This document shows positions 40,610 to 52,225 of a stretch of 64,000 bases of DNA, piece after piece. This DNA comes from Amia ocellicauda. Its lineage: Eukaryota; Chordata; Actinopteri; Amiiformes; Amiidae. The stretch covers positions 13,732,501-13,796,500 of the forward strand of contig NC_089856.1 of the NCBI RefSeq assembly GCF_036373705.1, written 5' to 3'. Positions within the stretch are counted from its first letter, which is position 1. Every line of letters starts with the position of its first letter. The translations under genes and the position numbers were made by a program. The notes beneath the pieces are model-generated. The model was not told the DNA's origin. It was given only the letters and a program-made list of their open reading frames with translations, and did not search any database.

Positions 40610-40618
40610 TTGTTGTTG

Positions 40619-40717
<99 letters not shown>

Positions 40718-40738
40718 AATAATAATAATAATAATAAT
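40610..40738. repeat. Compound trinucleotide microsatellite
   Basis: TTG units, then about 20 TTA, about 12 GTA and about 7 AAT units without break. Confidence 0.95.
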
Positions 40739-41215
40739 ATGAAAGAACAACAGACCATTAAACACAATAGACAGTGTCTTTGTTGTCTGGTAAATGACGT
40801 TTCGATGACCTCACCCCACAGCCAGGAAGTAGCTCAGTCAGTTTCCCCACTCCCTCTTGGCAGACATGGGGAGATGGAGAGGTGGAACATGTTGTGACCC
40901 AGGGGACAGATGGGAGCTCTGAGCATCGTCTTCCAGCAGCCAAACAGCACCGCACACACAGCCAAAAACTGCCATGACCATGGGAGGTGCAGGGTAAAAT
41001 CATGTTTAATTCTGCTAGGTTATAAATATTATCACCATCCTCAAAATTATTATTATTATATATGTTGTTTTTGTTCAAGACAGTCTAGAAAAATAACAGT
41101 CAGACAGTCAGGTGTACAGGTTGGTGGACGCTTGTCCGGATCTCAGAGACAGCAGTGTAACACACACCCAGTGAGTATTGCTCATAACACAGCTTTCAAT
41201 AGCAATAGCAATATG

Positions 41216-41217
<2 letters not shown>

Positions 41218-41264
<47 letters not shown>
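41218..41264. repeat. (AT)n microsatellite
   Basis: About 47 bp of AT. Confidence 0.95.
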
Positions 41265-41267
<3 letters not shown>

Positions 41268-41524
41268 CATATATTTGTAAAAATTCTATAGCATGTGAAC
41301 AGTGCTGCACTTCATCCAACAGAACATGTAATAATATGCTCTTGTCTACTAATACAGCATCAGTACATACAGGGGGTGCCAACGGGCTCCAGGATTGCAT
41401 CACAAGGCCCTGTGGTTGACAGAGGCTGGATTTGAGCTGGTGCATCAGACAGACGGACAGACAGAGGTATTAGAGAAGATCGATATTGGAAATCATTTGC
41501 AAAGTCCCAAAACTTATTCCTTTG

Positions 41525-41625
41525 GATAGAACACCTTTGGGATGAATTGGACCAGCCAAGCCAAGTGTCCACAGATTGCCCTGCAATGGGAGATTGTGTC
41601 TGTCACCCAAGAATGATTGGAAATA
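41525..41625 (+). pseudogene. Tc1-type transposase scrap
   Basis: One frame reads WIEHLWDELDQPSQ, resembling the third-catalytic-residue region 'PIEHLWDELDRR' of Tc1-like transposases. Nothing else of the element is recognisable. Confidence 0.35.
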
Positions 41626-41631
41626 TAAATA

Positions 41632-41635
<4 letters not shown>

Positions 41636-41693
<58 letters not shown>
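41636..41693. repeat. (AT)n(GT)n microsatellite
   Basis: AT units passing directly into GT units. Confidence 0.95.
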
Positions 41694-42540
41694 GTTGTGT
41701 ATCTATCTGTATATATCTTTTTTGATCCTTTTATCCTGACAGTAGGAAGAAGTGCACAGAAGTATTTACAGTCAGTAGGGGCTTTGTGTTCTTGCTTCAT
41801 GTTTTGGAATCCATGCTTCATAGGCCTGGGGTCTGAATGCAGATTTGTAGCTGAGAGTATGCAGGGCTCTCCTCACAGGCCAGGGGTCCACTCCGTCTGT
41901 CACAGTATCTCACTGAACTTCCAGTGTCTGTAAGTCTGTCTGTCTGTCTCCACAAACACGACTCCTCCTCTCAAGCCATCAGTCAGACCCCCTGGTGTGC
42001 GAGCAGCAGTGGAAAATCCCCCCCATACAGACACCTCAATCACTGTTTAATCTGTTTTTTCCCCGGTTGTGAATTTGATACATTTCCATTGCATAGACGT
42101 AGCTCGCAACTCGTGCAAGCCTTATGGAATATCAGGTTATATTTATTCATTTCTGTTATCCAGTAAGTCCATATAAAAAAAAAAAAACACACAACACCCT
42201 GATATTTTCATATTATTGTGATGTTGTGATCTGCAAGGTTTTCTGGAAGATCCAGGCTGTGTGAATGTGCTTGAAGCACAACAGAGCGAGACTCGGGTTG
42301 GCAGGGAGCTGCAGGAAAACGCGCTGCCTGCTAGTTTGGCATCTGTTGGTAATGGCTCCGGTCCCTCGGCAGGGAGCGTGCTGAAGATCTGACTTTAACA
42401 CAGGGGGCACGCGATCCACCTTCCAAACGAGAAGACGGACAAAAACGTTAATCTCACTCCACCCCCCCGCACACCGAGCAGCTTCCTCCCCCAATGCTCT
42501 TTCCGCGAGTGTATGTAATTCCCTAGTCCCGGTCTTGACT

Positions 42541-43248
42541 TTTATTGCTAAACAAAAATCTCTCGTTTGTCCTCGGAAGAAATCATGAGGATCGTTGAGT
42601 CATGTGTCTCTAGAAATCATAGGATGTGAAATGTAAAGTACTTTAAAATAAAAAATAAAAAACCACAAGCGTAGTTTAAAAACAAACAATTAGTGGAAAC
42701 AAAAATCTGCAGAAAAAGACCTCAAGGTTGCATCTGCAAGAATCAAGTGCAAGTTTATAAACAAATAAATACGTAAATGGCTGACACAATAACATTTTTT
42801 TTTTTCTGAACGGAAAACATCCATGTAGAAAGAAAACAAATAAATACATCACACAGACAGGTTTGTTTGGCTCCACGTCCCCAGCCTTCTCCCTACACGC
42901 AATCAGATCCCAGTCCGAACGGAGAGCATCCTTCTGATAACAGAACAACATGACCCCACACCACCTCGAGCAGCGCAGGAAACGATCCCAATACAAACAC
43001 CAAACCCACAGAAAACAATTCAATTCCACAGTGAACGGGCCATGGAGTGTTAGTGAGTGTGAGTGAGTGTGCATGAGTGGGAGTGAGTGCATGAGTGAGT
43101 GTGTTAGAGTGTGTGGGAGTGAGTTTGTGTGTATGTGAGAGTGTGTGTTGGTCTGTCTGTGTCTGTGTGTCCATGATTGTGTGTTTGAGTGAGTGTGTGT
43201 GTATGTGGGGTGGGGGGATGTGCAGGAGGAAGTAGGACAACCCCTTTC
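42541..43248 (-). other. ANKRD33: ANKRD33 3' UTR (probable)
   Basis: Non-coding from the stop to the first minus-strand AATAAA at 42546-42541. It contains GTGAGT/TGTGAG repeats at 43050-43200. The end is an inference. Confidence 0.45.
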
Positions 43249-44081
43249 TCACTTCTTCTTCTTCTTCTTCTTGTCCTTGTCCTTAGATTTGCACTTCTTG
43301 TCCTCTTTCTCCTTCTCCTCCTTCTCCTTCTCTGCCTTCTTCTTCTCCTCCTTCAGCTCCTTGTACTTCCACTTGGGTGGCTCCAGGTAGTGGCCACCCT
43401 TGGACTTGTGCTTCTTCTCCTTCTTGGGCGTCGGCTCGCCGGACTTGGTCACCTTGATCTGTGGGATGCAGCCAGCCGGGAACACGCTGTTCCTGTGGCT
43501 CATGCGGCTGGGCAGGAAGCTGCGCACCCCTGAGGACGCCAGTGAGAGCATGCTGCCCCTGCGTGTCTCAGAGGAGGAGGAGGGTGTGGAGCAGGAGGAG
43601 GACGAGGAAGAGGAGGAGGAGATGGAGCCGTTGCTGTGTCTGACCGATGTCTCCTCCGCCTGCCTTCCCGGGTACTGGCTCACGATGTCGGGCACTGCCA
43701 GCCGCCGCTTGCCCACTTCCGGGGGGCTGGTGGGACAAAGGGGGCGGCAGGCGGTGCCCACGAAGGGGCCGGAGATGGCAGTGGTCATTCGCACCATGTG
43801 GTCCAGCACCCCGCCATCCTCCGGGTCGCGGGGGAAGTTGAAGGTGAAGGTGCTGCGCAGGCGCTGACTCAACTTCTCACCGCGGCTCTTGGCGACCATC
43901 GCCTTGGCCACCAGGTCCTTGAGCTCCGGCCACTCAGGCACATAGGCCTGGCAGAACTGGTCGGCCCGTGGCTTGGCTAGGAGACGGCGGATCTGGATCA
44001 GTGTCTCGGAACGGCCCGTCTGCAAAGCCCACTCCCGTGCCGTCTTCCCCCGGGTCAGGTCCACCGCATTCACCTCCGCGC
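43249..44081 (-). CDS. ANKRD33: ANKRD33 exon 4
   Basis: Encodes the last ankyrin repeat from (G)AEVNAVD, the family block, the Ser run ([12 protein letters not shown]), and a Lys/Glu-rich tail ending in TGA (43251-43249). The opposite strand is open over much of its length because of codon bias, but that reading is a shadow. Confidence 0.93.
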
Positions 44082-47000
44082 CTGGGGAGAGGGAGAGAGA
44101 GAATAGGATGGAAAGTGATGAGGAGAGTGGGAGAGGAGGAGAGGTGGCAAGAGCCGTGGATGTGGAGAGGTGGAAAGGGAGGGTAGGGTGAGGGACAGAG
44201 AGAGAGGAGAAGTGGGAAGGGAGTGTGACAGGGAGGGACAGAGAGAGAGTCAAATTTGTTCCCTAGCTTCTGAAAGTGCTTTCTGTTTTCTAGATACACT
44301 TTTGCCCCCGCTAGTGGTGAAAAAAGTACAAACACTAGGAAATCCAGCACTTGTACTACAGAGGAAACTGTCTGATTTCACCCAGACTTGCTCAGGAGGG
44401 GTTATGCAACTGTGCAGCTCGACAGGACTGCTGTAGAGTCACTGACTGGACTGGACTGGACTGTCCTGCTGCAGATTCACTGACTGGAATGGACTGTCCT
44501 GCTGCAGAGTCACTGACTTCACTGTAGTGCTTGGGAGATAGTAATTTCTGCCTTTGTGGTCTTGGGAACTGATGGACTGGGTCTTGTTGGACCTTCACAC
44601 AAGCTGGGCTGGGGACAGTGCCCTCAGGTGACCTCACTGAGGACCTGCATCCAAAACACACACCAAAATATCCCAGAGGAAGGCAGAGACACATACATAA
44701 CCAATATAAATAGAGGCTGTGGCACTGGACTGGGGAGGGATACCTGACCTCATGGCAGCATGGCTGGGCTGAAGAGCGCCATGGTGAGTTGATGCCGTCA
44801 CTGCAAATAGACCCAGAAGGGTTCAGTAATTCCACAGGGCTAATCCACAGAGATGGGGGGGGGGGTGGATTACAGGGTGGGATCAGAGAAGGCCCTGTCC
44901 TCACTGCCCCCACCTTAAAACCCCCAGGACTGACGTCACTGCCCCCCCTCACCCCATCTCCCACCCTCCACCCTAACACTGACACTGCAGCCTGCAGTTG
45001 CGGATTATCACACCCAACAGTGTTTCTGGATCTGAGCCCCCCCCACCCACGTGTTTCCTGCTCTTAATGACAGCCAATTGCTGTCTTCCATTGAAGTGTT
45101 TTGTCAGATGACAGCAGACACCTTCTGCTCCACTCCACTCTACTGGGCCCTAAACCCTGATGGCAGCAAACGAATTAGGTCATTTAAGTAACTAGCCCTG
45201 GTTCTGTTTTTTTCTGTCCCAGATCGCTACCTGCTCCATCGCTTGGGCTTCATTAGTCCAGAGCACCTGAGTGCCAAAATGACCAACAATTTCCCCAACT
45301 GCCCCAGCCCACCCCAACAACAAAACCTATCCCACTCTAACAACTGCTCGACCCCCAACCTCCACAAAACCTAACCATGGTCATCTGCCCCATTCCCCAC
45401 TGCCAATCCTCCATATTAACCCCCCAGACCCACCGGCCATCATAAGAGCAGCCACACATTCATTGCGCCCCTGCATGGCTGCCTTGATGAGTGCTGTGAA
45501 GCCCCGTGTGTCCCTGGCCTCCATCTCCACGCCAGGGAAGTAGTTGAGGAGGTAGTTGACGATGGTGATGTGACCTACAGAGAAGAGGGAAGTTAGGACT
45601 TAAGTACGGTACTCAGAGTTTGTACGCTCTCTGTCCACTGAGCTGCTGTGACCGAGGGTGGCCATCACTCTCAACCTTCTGTCTTTGCCACCCTCAGCCA
45701 TCCTGCTCCTGACCCAACCCATGATCCCACCCACCCCAACGCAGTGGATAAATAAATACATACATACATACATACATACACTCACCTAAAGGATTATTAG
45801 GAACACCATACTAATACTGTGTTTGACCCCCTTTCGCCTTCAGAACTGCCTTAATTCTACGTGGCATTGATTCAACAAGGTGCTGAAAGCATTCTTTAGA
45901 AATGTTGGCCCATATTGATAGGATAGCATCTTGCAGTTGATGGAGATTTGTGGGATGCACATCCAGGGCACGAAGCTCCCGTTCCACCACATCCCAAAGA
46001 TGCTCTATTGGGTTGAGATCTGGTGACTGTGGCGGCCAGTTTAGTACAGTGAACTCATTGTCATGTTCAAGAAACCAATTTGAAATGATTCGACCTTTGT
46101 GACATGGTGCATTATCCTGCTGGAAGTAGCCATCAGAGGATGGGTACATGGTGGTCATAAAGGGATGGACATGGTCAGAAACAATGCTCAGGTAGGCCGT
46201 GGCATTTAAACGATGCCCAATTGGCACTAAAGGGCCTAAAGTGTGCCAAGAAAACATCCCCCACACCATTACACCACCACCACCAGCCTGCACAGTGCTA
46301 ACAAGGCATGATGGATCCATGTTCTCATTCTGTTTATGTCAAATTCTGACTCTACCATCTGAATGTCTCAGCAGAAATCGAGACTCATCAGACCAGGCAA
46401 CATTTTTCCAGTCTTCAACTGTCCAATTTTGGTGAGCTTGTGCAAATTGTAGCCTCTTTTTCCTATTTGTAGTGGAGATGAGTGGTACCCGGTGGGGTCT
46501 TCTGCTGTTGTAGCCCATCCGCCTCAAGGTTGTACATGTTGTGGCTTCACAAATGCTTTGCTGCATACCTTGGTTGTAACGAGTGGTTATTTCAGTCAAA
46601 GTTGCTCTTCTATCAGCTTGAATCAGTCGGCCCGTTCTCCTCTGACCTCTAGCATCAACAAGGCATTTTTGCCCACAGGACTGCCGCATACTGGATGTTT
46701 TTCCCTTTTCACACCATTCTTTGTAAACCCTAGAAATGGTTGTGCGTGAAAATCCCAGTAACTGAGCAGATTGTGAAATACTCAGACCGGCCCGTCTGGC
46801 ACCAACAACCATGCCACGCTCAAAATTGCTTAAATCACCTTTCTTTCCCATTCAGACATTCAGTTTGGAGTTCATGAGATTGTCTTGACCAGGACCACAC
46901 CCCTAAATGCATTGAAGCAACTGCCATGTGATTGGTTGGTTAGATAATTGCATTAATGAGAAATTGAACAGGTGTTCCTAATAATCCTTTAGGTGAGTGT

Positions 47001-48121
47001 ACATACATACATAAATAAAGTAACACAGAGGTACAGCAGATGTCCAACTACAGACGGGCACAACACATGTGAGGGGCAGATCTAACCCCACAGGCTGCCA
47101 GGACACTGACAGCGGCATTGGACCACGCAGTGACCACGGCCACCCACCCCACCATCTCTCCCCCACCGCCCACAGCCCCTGTGTGCTCACCTGCCTGTGA
47201 GGCGATCATCAGGGCTGTGTTGCCATCATTGTCCTTGTGATTGACGTCCAGGTGTGGACATTGGTCCAGGATGGACACGATGTCCACAAAGCCCTTGTAG
47301 CATGCCAGCATCAGTCCGTTCTGAGCACCACCGAAGGATGCAAACAAGCCAACAAACAATAAACACACAAACAGACAAAGGGGAACAAGAACAGAAATCT
47401 TCCTCCTAAAAAAGGGTCCCTGGGTGTCTCAGTGCAAGAACAGTGTTGCGGTGTGTACCTGCTCATACACAATCCTCTGCAGCACCAGGGGTAGCCCACA
47501 GGGGGCAGCAAAACAAAAACTGTTAGTGCCAAAACTGAAAGATTTTCCAATTCAAATATAAAATGTTCTCATTTTTCAAGGGTTTGACAGTATTCCCTGG
47601 AGTCTGTAAATGGTCCATAGTCCACCAATACCTAAAGTGACACTGACTGTATATTGCTGCTCACTGGGATAATGCCCCACAGGAACAGGGAGTTGTGAAT
47701 GTGGTGGATCTGAGGCCCAATTCCTACGCCAGGTGACACACCACTGAGGCCTAAAGCTGAAACCAAACACGTCTAGAAGGCTGGAGGGGCTGTGGGATGG
47801 CACTGGAGGCTGGCGTACCCTGCCATTGATGTCGATCTCCATGACCTCCTCGGGCTCAACCCCTCTCTGCAGCACACGACCCAGGGCTGCCGCGTCATTC
47901 TTGGCACAGGCTTGGTACAGCGTGAATTCGGGCCCCTCCACCTCCGGTCTGCCCTCTGCCTCATAGTCAGGGTATACCGAGTCGTCCGAGAGCACGCTGA
48001 CCGTGTCTGAGTCGTCGGAGACATCGTTGCTGGCAGCAGACACCTCTGAGGCTGACTCATCGTCCAGGCCCCCCCCCGGGTCCAGATCGGGGTCGTCTGC
48101 GGCCCCCCGTTCATCCGTCAT
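43249..48121 (-). CDS. ANKRD33: ANKRD33-type ankyrin-repeat protein (photoreceptor)
   Basis: Four coding exons (48121-47819, 47320-47191, 45574-45434, 44081-43249) total 1407 nt, 468 aa. In mammals ANKRD33 (PANKY) is a photoreceptor protein that represses CRX-driven transcription; that role is transferred from the family. In order: acidic Ser/Asp-rich N-terminus with [14 protein letters not shown], about five ankyrin repeats (residues 66-235; [50 protein letters not shown]), the family block [16 protein letters not shown] and [11 protein letters not shown], a nine-Ser run, [17 protein letters not shown] and a C-terminus of seven Lys. The same blocks occur in the paralogue ANKRD33B; position beside ACVRL1 favours ANKRD33. 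All phases fit. A DD36E transposon sits in intron 2. Confidence 0.9.
44420..44525. repeat. About 40-bp tandem repeat
   Basis: Three imperfect units of GTCCTGCTGCAGAGTCACTG followed by ACTGGAATGGACT, in ANKRD33 intron 3. Confidence 0.85.
45434..45574 (-). CDS. ANKRD33: ANKRD33 exon 3
   Basis: 141 bp encoding (G)[18 protein letters not shown] through [11 protein letters not shown], with phase 1 at both ends. Too short to stand out as an ORF, but it matches the family closely. Confidence 0.93.
45754..45778. repeat. (CATA)n microsatellite
   Basis: CATA units flanking the DD36E transposon; the array resumes beyond its other end at 47000. Confidence 0.9.
45779..46999 (-). mobile_element. Tc1/mariner DD36E transposon, nearly intact
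   Basis: A 1221-bp element bounded by TA on both sides (45777-45778 and 47000-47001). Its terminal inverted repeats, 45779-45807 and 46971-46999, are identical over 29 bp and start CACTCACCTAAAGGATTATT. It carries one transposase gene. It has inserted into a (CATA)n tract in ANKRD33 intron 2 in the same orientation as the gene. Perfect ends and a single nonsense mutation point to a recent insertion. The DD36E spacing matches the 'Incomer' group of Tc1/mariner elements; that family label is from memory. Confidence 0.93.
45811..46851 (-). pseudogene. DD36E transposase with one in-frame stop
   Basis: Reads in a single frame for 346 codon positions from [13 protein letters not shown] to GGQTQY, interrupted only by TGA at 46341-46339 after DGRVRI. 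N-terminal helix-turn-helix regions ([19 protein letters not shown]) bind the ends. The catalytic core shows SDESRF (first Asp), [10 protein letters not shown] (second Asp) and NPIEHLW (Glu), with 36 residues between the second Asp and the Glu. Close relatives in fish have Trp at the stop position, so one G-to-A change would explain it. As it stands the copy cannot make full-length enzyme without readthrough. Confidence 0.9.
47191..47320 (-). CDS. ANKRD33: ANKRD33 exon 2
   Basis: 130 bp encoding [19 protein letters not shown] through LMIASQAG, after CTCAG. Donor GTGAGC. Confidence 0.93.
47819..48121 (-). CDS. ANKRD33: ANKRD33 exon 1
   Basis: ATG at 48121-48119 starts [17 protein letters not shown]; the exon ends [10 protein letters not shown] with donor GTACGC, phase 0. 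It holds the acidic region and the first ankyrin repeat ([18 protein letters not shown]). Confidence 0.88.
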
Positions 48122-48188
48122 GCAGCCCCCGGCCCCTGAATCACACGGCAGAAAACAGCCCCTGGCTGGCCCTCATCATCTCTGTACT
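48122..48188 (-). other. ANKRD33: ANKRD33 5' UTR part of first coding exon
   Basis: A pyrimidine tract and CTCAG at 48193-48189 on the minus strand form a good acceptor, so the coding exon probably starts at 48188 and a further non-coding exon lies upstream, not located. Confidence 0.5.
48141..48179 (-). CDS. Short upstream ORF in ANKRD33 leader
   Basis: ATG at 48179 (a second ATG follows directly) opens MMRASQGLFSAV and stops at TGA 48143-48141, 19 bases before the main start. If the acceptor at 48189 is used this uORF is in the mature mRNA. Function unknown. Confidence 0.35.
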   Translation of the reverse strand: MMRASQGLFSAV

Positions 48189-49098
48189 CTGAGGGAGAGA
48201 GAGACAGAGAGAGAGGAAGAGGGAGGGAGAGAAAGATGGAGGGAGGGAGAGAGAGGGAGGGGAGTTTCAGTGTTGATCAACCCCAGATGTGAAGTGCCCT
48301 GACTACACCGCACACTGACCCAATCCAGATTCTGAAAAGCCACTGGACTGCAGCAAGAATCTTTACCTGTAAATTGATTAATTGATCCATTTAACCAATT
48401 AAAGAAGGACAAGCAGAAGTGAGCACTTGTACCGAATGCAGGGAGCAAAAGCAGAAATGAATTAGGCAATGATAACCAAACAGAGAATATTTGTTTTCTG
48501 CTTTTCATTACTGCTTCTAATGCTCAGGGGTGGGACTTGTTTAAATCCACGTGTGCCCAATGATTTATCACACAGAGAATTTCAGCAGAACACAAGAAGG
48601 TGAACTGCACGCTGCTCCCCTCACCTCCGGTGATAAAAATACCTCCTGGTGTCATTCCTACACTCCTCTCAGGTCCTACCAACACTAAAATAAGATATTT
48701 GGCTGACGTTTATATTACCACATCATTACGACAGACTAGACATAACCACAAAAAACAACAACAATAATAATAATAACAACAACAATCATAATAACAATTA
48801 TAATAACAACATCACTACAACTTTAGAGAGAAGAGAATAACCAGTGATTACCTGAGTTCAGTGAGCGAGTTGGGGGTTAACGGTTTGATTATGAAATCCC
48901 TCAGTGCTTCCTGTGTGTGACTAGCACCACGTGTGGAACTGGTGATGGCAACAATCTTCCAGTACAGACCCAGTACTCCTACTGCCACTGTCACCCGCCA
49001 GTCTCCCGTTCTCCCCCTAAGACCTCCCTGCGACTGGCCAGCTCTACCCCCGCCAGAGTCCGTCACACAAGTCTCGCATTTGCGCTTCTGTAACTGTC

Positions 49099-49118
49099 CT
49101 CTCTCTCTCCCTCTCCCT

Positions 49119-49172
<54 letters not shown>

Positions 49173-49176
49173 GTCT
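49099..49176. repeat. (CT)n / CCCTCT microsatellite
   Basis: CT and CCCTCT units over about 78 bp. Confidence 0.9.
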
Positions 49177-49854
49177 CTCAGAGTTCCCCTTCCTCTGTTT
49201 TCACTTCTGCAATTCTGCCAACAGCACAGCCTATTGACAAGCATGTTGCTAGAATAAAAAATAAAACAAATTAACATGAGAAACAAAAAGGAAACGGAAA
49301 AACCAAAAGCCGCCGTGCACGCCGCAGCCTGAGTTGTGGCCTGCTGGGGAATCCCAGACACAGCGTAGTGACACACCACCATAACTGGTGACTGACAACG
49401 ATAATTGTGCAGACACCCGCTCGCAGCCCAGCCAAGCCCGGCCTCACCCAGTCCAGCTACAGGGGAGGACGACAAGTCTGGGTGGAAGAGTTTTGATCTC
49501 AGTGTGAGGATGTTATGTCTGATTAGGGCATTCAAAATAAATAAATAAATGTGTACAATACACTACACTACTACTCTACACCATACTGCACCAAACCAGA
49601 TTACATTGAACTACATCAGTGTGCGCATCGAAGTGAGCTGGCTGTCCCAGAATGACTTCACACACCCTGACTCAAAGAGGAGATTTTGTAAACCGAAGGG
49701 GATATTCTCTCTCTTAACTAAAGGCATTAGGTGATATAAATACCAGTCTCTGAGCCTTGTCCTCAAAGCCACCAGCTGCTGTTTGTGTTCAGTCTGCTTT
49801 GCCAGAGTCGGTGAGCTGTGGAGCACAACAGCCTCCATGCTTTTTTAGATGGAG

Positions 49855-49975
49855 TTAGATGGGATTTGGACACTGTATCCCGTAGAACACCTCTGGGAGG
49901 AGCTGGATCACAGACAGTAGGATACAATGCACCAGAGGAATGCACTGAGTCCCTCTGGCTGCCTTTCAAATAGCC
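49855..49975 (+). pseudogene. Tc1-type transposase scrap
   Basis: One frame reads VEHLWEELDHRQ then a stop, resembling the third-catalytic-residue region of Tc1-like transposases. The same EHLWEEL word occurs at 13820. Confidence 0.35.
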
Positions 49976-51644
49976 CAGTCATTCAAGCCAAATATACTGT
50001 GCATTGTACTGCAGTACTGTACTATACTGCACTATACTTAACTAAACTATACTTTACTATACTTTACAGAGATCGCTCTCTCTCCATGTCTCTCCCTCTC
50101 TGTGTCCCTCTCCCTGTCTCTCTCTCTCTGTGTCTCACTCTGTGTCTCACTCTCTCGATCTGTGTCTCTGCTTGTCTGCTGTGTGCAACGTGCGCCTAGT
50201 GTATTGAGTACCTGACTCAAGAAATCTAAAAACCCAGTGAACACGGGGACTAATTCTGGAGCCCAGGGTTATAAAAATAGCCTGGCTTTAAAAAGTAAAG
50301 CTGAAAAAAAACAAAACACTGGTCAGTCCAGAGACATGTGGCCCTGAGCCCTGTGAAACCTCCCTCAGCACCTGTGTGTCTCTGAGCAGAAGACAGGGAA
50401 TTACACTGTGTAATCTCCTCACTGCACACTCACACACTGTACACCGCACACACTGCACACTGCACGCTCACATACACTTTTTCTACATATGTCAGGGCCT
50501 AACTGACTAAGAGAGAGAGAGAAAGAGCCCAGTTTCTCTGCCAGTGCATTGTTCCTCTCCAGCAGCCCGTAAGTGCGTATCCCTCCTGACATGTCGGCGT
50601 GCAGCCTGTGTGTGCGTGTAATCGCAGGCGATGGGGCATATGGTGTGTGCAGTACATGCCAATTCTGCCTGGGGGTGACAGGTGGGAAGCCCCCTCGTAC
50701 AGGTCGGATCTAGATTTTCATTATAATGCATTTTTTTATTCTTTATTTAGAATCCCTGCTTTAAAATTACATTGCATATACATACATTTATTAAAAAACC
50801 CCACCCCCTTGAGGTAATCACATCCCCGGGGTGATTCAGACGAAGAAACAGAGAAACCGGAAGTAGTTTGGCTTTCCCTTCTCTCCTTGACACAGTGCTT
50901 TGTCAGTACAGGGTCACTAGCCCAGGGAGGAAGGTGTGATTAAGACATTTTGTTTTATTTAACGCTGAACTTCATCTGTTCTGACACAGCCTCCATCGAC
51001 TCTCTTCAGAGATCGTGTCTAAGCCATGTCTGACACTTCCGCCTCTGTGCTTTACAAGCCTACGCTGATATCACCAGCACTGCACTGCTGCTCTCACACT
51101 GCCCACCTCAGAAGGCAAGATCCCAACACAGCGCAGCACAACACAAGTACACACAGTGTGTTGGATCTTAATCCTGCACTCACACTCATTAGGCCAGGTT
51201 TACTTTGACTCTGCTTCTTTCCCTGTCTATCCATTCTTCCATCTGTCCATTTATTGTTCCTCAATCAATCAATCAATAAATAGATCAATAAATAAACATT
51301 TTCACAAAATCATGCAAAAACAATCACAGAAGAATAACTGTGACCCCCTCCCAGCTCAAAGCAATGCAAACACAACTTGGGGGGTAGAGGGAAAGGGGGT
51401 GGTCTAGGGTGTGAACAATTCAACTTACCACTAATAAGAGTGATGCCTGAGGAGTTCGCCACTCACTGCCACTTCAGGTGTGTGCCACAGCCTCACTCCC
51501 CAGCTCTCTACCTGTCTCTCAATTTCTGTTCACCTACAAACTCTCTATTTCTCTCTCTCTCTCTTGTTTCTGTCCTCCTCACTCCTGCTCCTCAAAACTC
51601 AAAAAAGGAAAGATAGTAGGTTTTGCTTGGGATCTACATAACTG

Positions 51645-51645
51645 T

Positions 51646-51713
<68 letters not shown>
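51645..51713. repeat. (CT)n microsatellite
   Basis: CTGTCT units followed by about 50 bp of pure CT. Confidence 0.95.
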
Positions 51714-52183
51714 AGTGTGCAGGCTCTCTCTGTCTCTGGGTGACACCTTGATCCCAGGTTCTCAGCAGGGAGGGTGGGAGAGGAGGGAGACAGAAGCTGG
51801 CGTCTTAATTTAAACAGCCTGTTAAGTCAGGAGCACGTTCCTGCAGCCCTGATTAGAAGAGATTTGTGAAGAGATTACAGGCAAATGGACAGAGCAGTCA
51901 GAGAGAGAGGCCTGTTAATGAGCATTGCATAAAGTGTATAGTGATGTGATTGTAAATAATTACTCAATCTGTTTACTTATTATTATTATTTTGATAATAT
52001 AAATTAGTATTATCATTAACCTGCATTTCTCTGTTATGGAAAAAAGTTAAAGGAAGATGAATAATGTAGGTAAGAAAGTAATACACAAACCTCTTGTGGG
52101 TTAATTTAGATAGCTGTCTTGAGTTACACACAGTAACACTCACACACACTGACACACACACACCGTCACTTACATACACTGAC

Positions 52184-52186
<3 letters not shown>

Positions 52187-52222
<36 letters not shown>
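52187..52222. repeat. (AC)n microsatellite
   Basis: About 18 AC units, with ACACTGACAC words on both sides. Confidence 0.9.

Positions 52223-52225
<3 letters not shown>

Noticed and set aside
43400-43980. Long + strand frames of 155 and 114 codons
   Set aside because: They lie antisense to ANKRD33 exon 4, whose protein matches a known family.
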